A DNA stretch of 64,000 nt from Ampelocalamus luodianensis. Lineage: Eukaryota; Streptophyta; Magnoliopsida; Poales; Poaceae. The stretch covers positions 3,410,001 to 3,474,000 of the forward strand of contig CM070633.1 in NCBI GenBank assembly GCA_036346255.1, read 5' to 3'. Shown here one piece after another: positions 57,472 through 64,000 of the stretch. The notes beneath the pieces are model-generated. The model did no database searches. It saw nothing but the letters and a program-made list of their open reading frames with translations, and was not told the DNA's origin. The translations under genes were made by a program, and so were the position numbers. Position 1 is the first letter of the stretch. Each line of letters begins with the position of its first letter.

Positions 57472-59222
57472 ATGTCAGGTCACATGGAGGATCCATGTAA
57501 GCCAGAGGCACCGGTTACATGGTTGGAGTACACTCACTTGCGTGAGATTCTACAAAATCAACTTCATGATCATGAGAACGGTGTGCGCGATGATCTCAGG
57601 AAAGTTCAGACTGGATTGAACAACCTCGGGGCAGAGGTTTCACATCTACATACGGACATCAACAACAACTTGTTGGAGCTGCGCGCCATGTTCAACCACT
57701 CCAACGTGCATCATCGTCGACACGACAACACCGAGGATTTTGTTGATAAGCCCAAGTTTACAATCCCTGTATTTTCAGGTGGTACAAATGTGGAAGAGTA
57801 CCTCACTTGGGAGCTGAAACTTGATAAGCTATTTCAGATGAACAACTATTCCAATGAGAGAAAACTATTACTTGCGTCCAATGGTTTGGTTGATTATGCC
57901 ACACATTGGTGGGAGCAGTTTGTTCGAAAGCGTATGGAGCGCCATGAATTGCAGATTATCACCTAGGAGCAGATGAAGCAGCATTTCCGTGCACATTTTG
58001 TACCTTACCACTACAAGTGTTCCCTAGAGGAAAAGTTGATAGGGCTACGACGAGGTTTGGAGTCCACTGGTGTGTCACATGCGAAGGCGACCGAGCATCG
58101 GAGTTTCCCATCGGCACAAGCTTCCTATCATTCGGCCCTATTGCTTCATGAAGAGATTGTGGTTGCTGGTAATTGCTCCATTGCGGACCCACCATCTTTG
58201 TGGGTTGCGATGTATCCAAACCTATGTGAGAATAAGAGCCATATAGTCAAATTGAATGAGAATGATAAAGAGAGTGAGTTGTGTGATTCCACCATATGTG
58301 AGATTGAAAGCATCTCTATTGAGTGTGAGAGAGATACACCAACAGAAAAGAGGGAAGTAGATGATAGCCAAACTGAGGTTATTGCTAAAATTAACGATTT
58401 ACTCTCTACTTCTAGTGTTGTTTCTCACATTGTGCAGGTTGATATTACAGAAGAGGAGTTGAATGTTCAACAACCAGCACCACTGGAGGTAAAAGACAAG
58501 GAGATTACTACGGTTGGGGATGGAGTGCTTGTTGTCCCGTGTTTTCATCATGACGTTTTGATACCTACAATAACTGAGGAGGACGCTAAAGGTAACAATA
58601 ATGGTGTTGAATTGAATGCTCATCAAGAAAAGGTAAGTTAGAGTGAGAAATCTAGTGTTCCTTTGAATATTCCATGTTCTAAAATTTCTTTATTCAATTT
58701 ACATAATGTGAAATTGATTACTCATAAAGAAGTTCTTACTAGAATTTCTCTTGATAATTCGTTATACTATATCATGTTCGATGATCCTAGAGAGCTATCT
58801 AGTATGATTGAGAACCTTGCTGAAGTTTCCTGTTTAACATCACTAGTTAGTCCTTATGCCTACACCTATTCGTTCAATTTGATTGGAGATTATGGTGTAG
58901 GTGACAAGTTCTATGTTTATTGAATATGTATTACCTGTGATAATCTTGCTGATTTACAATTGCATGTTTTGCGCAAACTATCTATTGAGCAATGTCATGG
59001 GCACTTTGAGACGGGTTTCAATACAAGTGTCTATTGTTTAGGGCGCAACATGATGCCTACTTGTTTATCCTGTACAAGTAAACAGCGTAGTGTAGTTGTC
59101 GCATGGAAGTCACTAAGAGTTTCCTTCTCCATATTTGAAAAACTTGATCTAGTGGGTTCCTTTTATATTTTGTCCATGTTCTTAAAAAAGTCGAGGATGA
59201 CTTTTTCTCAAGGGAGGGAGAA
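57472..59222 (+). pseudogene. gypsy-type gag with unknown C-terminal extension
   Basis: One frame runs from MSGHMEDPCKPEAPVTW to the 3' LTR with no frameshift, but it is interrupted by three stops (TAG at 57964, TAG at 58639, TGA at 58921). Residues 1-80 include a coiled-coil-like segment. The retrotransposon gag core follows (FTIPVFSGGTNVEEYLTWEL, then LVDYATHWWEQF). No zinc knuckle or protease motif follows. The C-terminal third (58663-59222) is unfamiliar and ends SRMTFSQGREN just before the LTR. Confidence 0.75.
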
Positions 59223-59409
59223 TGGTATGAATGAAATTATCGCAATCGTTGCTTCTGGTCTCGCGACGATCATCTATCCGGTGTGTTTTGGGCGATAACC
59301 AAAGAGTTGAGGGTTCATGCATTGGCGCGAGTGTTCAGCTAGCAATTTCGTCAACTTTGCATCATCTATCTATGGGTCTCACTGAGAAGATCGAGCAACT
59401 CCCATATCA
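59223..59409 (+). repeat. internally deleted 3' LTR of the gypsy-like element
   Basis: It starts TGGTATGAATGA after the polypurine tract CTCAAGGGAGGGAGAA, then jumps to the last 150 bp of the 840-bp LTR. About 650 bp, including the TATA region, is missing. Confidence 0.75.
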
Positions 59410-60192
59410 ACCAGTCTGTATCTTATTGATCTTAACGGCCTGCTTGTGTATTCTCCATTTATCTCACGATATTTGGTTGAACTCCAGATGAGATATTGTC
59501 ATCCATCGACTGTTCTATATTTTCTCGATCAAGTGTTGGATAACTTCATGTAGTTAAACTCTTCGACCACTAGTGGCATGGTTATGCACTTTCTTTATCC
59601 GACCACATCGAGGGGTCAGAGATATCTCTCTTGTTATGTTAGAAGGGGCAAATCCCATATCCGACCAGTCACATCCCTTCGTATGTTTCATAGCATACCC
59701 GAAAGCAACCTTTATAACTACCCAGTTACGGAGTAGTGTTTAACAACCCCTAAGTGTGCTATTACACATGTAGAAAACCATGCTAATCTCATGTCTAAGG
59801 ATTATACACAATCATTGTTTGAGACCAATTGATGACACATCAAATCATAACAATCTCAACAATGTCTCAAGTTGGGTCATTCCAACACCATGTTCTCTAA
59901 CATGTGTTCACATTATTGATTTGATATCCCTATATCCATAACCGGTGAAGCATGGTCATCAATCAATACATATGTTTGTCGATAAGTCACTAGTGTTCCA
60001 ACCAGTGACATCCGACCAGGGATACATTTAGAATGATATCATATAAGTTAAAGAGCTTCAACAAGTCACAAACGTGTTAATATTTATAACTAATGATTCA
60101 TTCAAGGAACAAAATAACATTTATTCAATAACTCATAAACATAGAAGTGATACAATCATCTCTATGATTGCCTTTAAGGCATATCACCAACA
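59410..60192 (-). repeat. Angela-like copia LTR, 5' half
   Basis: The minus strand begins TGTTGGTGATATGCCTTAAA at 60192, the typical start of Angela/BARE-type LTRs (TGTTGGAAATATGCCCTAGA in many grasses). It runs to 59410, where the gypsy-like element interrupts it. With 52733-53217 it makes an LTR of about 1.27 kb. No internal Angela sequence was seen, so the parent was probably a solo LTR. Confidence 0.8.
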
Positions 60193-61239
60193 ACAATGGG
60201 CGTGTATTTGGATCAAACCCTGGAAGATTGCGCTACAGACGGATGTATGACATTATCTTGTGCTCCCCCTCCCCAGGAACATTAGAATCAGACAATATAA
60301 CTTCCAAAAATACACCCAAAGTAGTTCTCATTTAATGCACTAGGAAGCATCTCCGATTGACTAATTTTGCTATTGTAAACCAACATCAAGTAGTATCAAC
60401 ACCTTAACAGATTGCCACCCAATTGTGCGATTCGATGTCATCTGTATGTAGTACTGAAGCACCGTAGATAGTGCAAACATGAACTGTGTCCCCAGAGTTA
60501 TGACATTCAAGTCAATTGCTTCCGACTTCTCCTTCCCGGCCAAAGTTCTCCCCTCTGCCTCAAACTCCTTCTTCAGCCTTTCCTCCTTGGCTGCTTGAAT
60601 AGAGTAACAACATGAGAATAGTCGTCGCTACCTGCACTGGCACCACAACCACAAAAGCAGTGACCTACCGCATCAGCTGCGTCTTTCGCGACGCGGAACC
60701 GTCTCGATCGCTGCTAATTCATCTTTGCCTTCTGCGCAACGCCATCTGCGCAATTTGACAGAGCATTCGTGAACCCGACTTAGCATCGCATGGCACTATG
60801 GCAATAGCAGCAAGCAACTCACTGATGGCCATGTAAAGGAGCTTCCTTAGGCGGATGAAGCCGAAGAGGTGGTCGATGTAATAAAAAATCGACTTGAACA
60901 CCTCGTCGTAGGTGGTCGGCGAGGGCTGCAAGGAGAGATCAGAGCTGTGAGATCGAGAGCAAATGGCAGGGCAACACTAGCTAGGGTTCAACGAGGAGGC
61001 ACGGAGGGAGGTAGATTGGGGAATTGAGTCGTATGCGGCCCTCGGTGTGGAAGCAGGGGTGGATGATGCCATTCATGTCGAGGTAGAGGTTGTCGAATTC
61101 GAGCTATTAGGGTTGGGGCAGCGGAGGTCGATGGGGATGAAGGCACGGGCTCAAGCTCAATGGGCTCCTCCTCTGCCGCATCGGCCACCATCTGGGGGTA
61201 CCAGTCCACCAGCCATCAGTAGAATGTTGAGACTCCCAT
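60193..61239 (-). pseudogene. XRN 5'-3' exoribonuclease pseudogene, 5' part (exons 1-5a)
   Basis: The start codon at 61239 opens MGVSTFY, then a stop where Arg is expected (FYRWL in the family), then WLVDWYPQMVADAAEEEP, frameshifts, and EFDNLYLDMNGIIHPCF. Exon 2 (60925-60823) reads PSPTTYDEVFKSIF, then RKLLYMAI. Exon 3 (60745-60669) reads VAQKAKMN, a TAG for Gln, then QRSRRFRVAKDAADA. Exon 4 (60590-60403) reads EERLKKEFEAEGR, then LNVITLGTQFM. Exon 5a (60300-60193) contains DSNVPGEGEHKIMSYIRL, a stop, then RNLPGFDPNTR, and is cut by the Angela-like LTR. Splice sites of exons 2-4 look intact; the exon 1 donor is lost. Confidence 0.93.
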
Positions 61240-63259
61240 CTCCGAACCTCCCACCGGGCAAGATCCAGATCCAGATCTGGATCTGGCCAACACTAGCGCG
61301 TGGGAGGAGGGAGGAGGACGCGATAGCGCAGCAGTGTGGGAGGAGGATGCAGTAGAGGGGAGGAGGTGGGCGTCGGGGAGGAGGTGGCCACCGGTGGAGG
61401 AGGGAGCTGGAGAGGAGGACACCGGGGGAGGAGGAGTAGGTGGGCGGGTGGGAGAGAAGGGAGCCGAGCGGGCAGGGGGTGGCGCGGGGGCTTTTATGCA
61501 ATGGCAACTGGCAGGTAATTTACCCCCAACTTTCGGGGTAAATGCGGAATGGGGGCTGCAGGAAGCCACAGAAGTCCCCGCGGATGGCTTTCGAGTTTTA
61601 GCTTTTGAACGTTATAAAGCGAAGTGGCTTCGGGAAAAAGCGGTTGTGAAAAGCTAGGTGTTTGGAACAGCTTCTGGCTTTTTCGAGCGGAAAACCGAAG
61701 CCATTCCAAACAACCCCTTAGCTTCGACACTAGCTTTCTCTATCAACATGGCGTATGCCGTACCCAATAGTGACTTTAGATGTCTATACTAGTCCTATTT
61801 GGCGAGTTTTTATCTTATTTGACACTTTTTGGCATTGTAATCGCAAAACTACCCCTCCGGTCAAAATGGCAAAAATAGCACCGCAGACATCCCTGCGGGC
61901 AACACATGTTGCCTGCCGCAGCTACTGCCTGACACCGGCCTGCCACACGCCAGGTCCTCAGACCCACCCCTGTCGTGCTATGGTGGCCTCCCTGCCCTCC
62001 TTGCCGCCTCGCCCGCCCCCCAGCGTCGCCACACGCCCACCGATCGGATGCCCACACAACTAGGGTTTCGGGTGGAATTAGGATGAAGATGGAATTGAAA
62101 AAATACAAAAAAAAACTTAAGATTTCAGCATTGAAGAAAAGATTTGATTCTCATCGTTTTTCCCTATTTCGTGGAGGAATTCGGGTTCGCACCCATGCTA
62201 TTGTCAGGATTGTACTGTTTGCACAACTGATTTCTTTCGAAAAATAGAACAAAAATTTAAATACATGAAATATTTGGAAATTAATTTTGGAAGAATTTGT
62301 AATGTAGTTGTGAATTACCTGGTGCTTAGGGTTTGGTTACGTGCATTAGAAACAACAGCATGCATGAATCATCAAACCGATCTACATCTAGGATACATGT
62401 GCGCCTTTTTGAAATCGGGAAAAAGGTGGATTGGAACGTAGCTAGCCTTAACAACCCATCGGTGCCTTCCCCTTGTCCTGGAGGTAGTCCTGTATTGTGA
62501 GACTGGCTGGAAGATGGAATGATGTTAGCAGAACGTAAGACCAAATCAATAATCAAGACACAAATTGAACATAACTTACCTCTTCAATTCGCAGTGCGCC
62601 CAAGCGACTGGGAAATCTAGGACAACGGCTGGTCTCATTAGCAGGAGCCTTCACCTTATGGGCTCCATTGCCATGTTTGCCTTGTCTTCCCCGCTGTTGG
62701 GTATTTAAGTTTTCTAGCGGTGGAAGGTCTCGGGTGGCAGTACGTAGTTGAACATGTACTTCTACTTGATAAACACCCTATCGTACTTGTCCAAACCATC
62801 AATCCATTAGAAGAAGAAGCAACGCTGCACCGATTGCCATTATGAGCGGATAAAGTTAGCGATATGTGGAATGTAGCGAAAAATCGATGTGTGTGTGAGA
62901 TTCTCTTATGCAGATATCCCCGCACGTGTAGTACGCCCGAGTGGCAGTCATAGGGTGTATGGGCTAAATGATCCAAGTCGGTTTTTCGCAGTTACACCGC
63001 GGGCATCGAAACTATGGTGATACAACCGCATCCTTCATTGAACAATTTGGGTAGTTTTTGCCTTGCCGGCATGCCACTTGCGCTTCTGTAGCATCTCCGC
63101 ATAGTCCGGCATCTCCAAGGCCGGCCTTGCTCTCTATTGTGCGAAATAGTTGGAGTGAAGTGTTGGCTGTGGTAGTGTAATGTTCTCCTCCAACTCTCTT
63201 CTCTCTACTTTTATAAGCGAATAGGGTATAGTGCTGAGGGTGGAAATTATGATGAATTG
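61240..63259. other. upstream of the XRN pseudogene; no gene recognised
   Basis: 61270-61500 is GGAGG-rich and may be the former promoter and leader of the pseudogene. 61500-61730 and 61850-62060 look like repeated sequence. Minus-strand frames at 62656-63130 (KWHAGKAKTT, then WIDGLDKYDRVF-like pieces) suggest a decayed coding sequence that I do not recognise. Confidence 0.4.
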
Positions 63260-63900
63260 TAGGGTTGGATGGCTAGTGAGTGGTACATCTATTCGCTGCA
63301 AAAGGTTGGTCTGTGTTGTCATTTCGATATGAAAATGTGTAGTGGCAGGGTGTGATCGATTCATTCTGAAAAGGTGGGATAGCTGGTGAGTGGTGTCTAC
63401 TCACTGCGAAAAGTGGCTCGGTTGACAATTCGATCTAAAAATGTGTCCTACCAGTGTGCGATCAATTCGGTCTAAAAAGGTGGGATGACTGGTGAGTGTT
63501 ATCCACTCACTGAGAAAAGCTGATCCGAGTTGTTAATTTGGCATCAAAAAGTGCCCTGGCGGTGTGATGTCAATTCATCTGAAAAGGTAGGACGATGGTG
63601 AGTGTTGTCCACTCACTGAGAAAAGCTGGTCTATGTTGTCAATTCGGTATGAAAAAGTTTCCTAGTAGTGTGCGGTCAATTTGGTCTAAAAAGGTGGGAC
63701 AAAAGTGTGCGGTCTATTCGTTGTGAAAAGGTGGGATAGCTGGTGAGTGGTGTCTACTCACTACGAAAAGTTGGTCTAGGTTGCTGTTTCGGTCTGAAAA
63801 TGTGTCGTGGTAGGGTGGGGTTAATTCTTTCTGAGAAAGTTGGTGTGATAGGGTGTGGTCAATTCGATCTGAAAAGGTGATACAGGCTAGGGTGAATGTG
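63260..63900. repeat. minisatellite, period about 107 bp, about six copies
   Basis: The landmark GGTGGGAT(A/G) and variants recur at about 63265, 63373, 63479, 63586, 63693 and 63838, with one extra short partial copy at 63730. Most units contain a small palindrome GTGAGTG...CACTCAC and a CGATC(A/T)(A/G)AAAATGTG segment. Copies differ by several bases each, so the array is not recent. Confidence 0.88.
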
Positions 63901-64000
63901 GATTGTACTATTCTGGTATTGTAATGTGAATTGAACCTAGCTTGATAGATTAATTTCACTTTGGTATTGTAATGTTATGGCATTGTCATATGAATTTTGG

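Larger units (their letters stand above)
55297..59409 (+). mobile_element. gag-only gypsy-like LTR element (non-autonomous)
   Basis: The 5' LTR (55297-56136) and shortened 3' LTR (59223-59409) both end in CCCATATCA and share the terminal 150 bp. A diverged primer-like site TGGTATCAAATTC follows the 5' LTR. The interior encodes only a gag-type frame with an unknown extension and has no protease, reverse transcriptase or integrase. The 5' LTR is preceded by polypurine sequence (GAAGAAAGGGAGAA), not by a target site, so this is part of a tandem LTR-internal-LTR arrangement. Confidence 0.8.

Overview
The window is a repeat-dense stretch of a grass nuclear genome. The best guess is a panicoid (sorghum, maize, Miscanthus or sugarcane type): it has CACTA transposons with TTTGCCGAGTGCC and TGTAGAGGCGGC subterminal repeats, Tekay/Del-, SIRE- and Angela-like LTRs, a tRNA-derived SINE, and hAT and PIF MITEs. 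Only one convincingly intact host gene is present: an intronless-CDS CBL-interacting protein kinase, most like rice CIPK2, at 45547-46908 (+). It has a TATA box, a 5'-leader intron and a 64-codon upstream ORF.

Layout. 1-1348: 3' end of a copia element with a SINE inserted in or beside its LTR. 1349-15557: a 14.2-kb CACTA element (3-bp target duplication AAT) with decayed TNP2 and Ulp1-type genes. It carries a 3.25-kb solo LTR (target duplication CTCCC), an internal block of subterminal repeats and a captured exon of ribosomal protein S13. 15682-18647: a poly(A)-tailed retroposed insertion holding a gag-only copia element. 20002-21219: MITEs. 21414-28450: a decayed copia element interrupted by two solo LTRs (target duplications CAAGG and GAAGA). 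30421-33205: a second decayed copia element, on the plus strand. 33491-43234: a 9.7-kb CACTA element (target duplication TGG) with a near-perfect 440-bp-arm inverted repeat.

43238-47060: the CIPK gene, its promoter and 3' end. 48393-50628: an almost identical 1.12-kb tandem duplication. 52100-61239: a pseudogene of an XRN-type 5'-3' exoribonuclease on the minus strand. One of its exons is split by an Angela-like LTR, which is itself split by a gag-only LTR element carrying a 1.6-kb hAT element. 63260-63900: a 107-bp-period minisatellite.

No prokaryotic-style system, CRISPR array, tRNA or rRNA gene was seen. The main biological story is nested insertion and host-gene decay or capture around a single working kinase gene. 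Boundaries marked by matching target duplications are firm. Family names rest on remembered motifs rather than searches.
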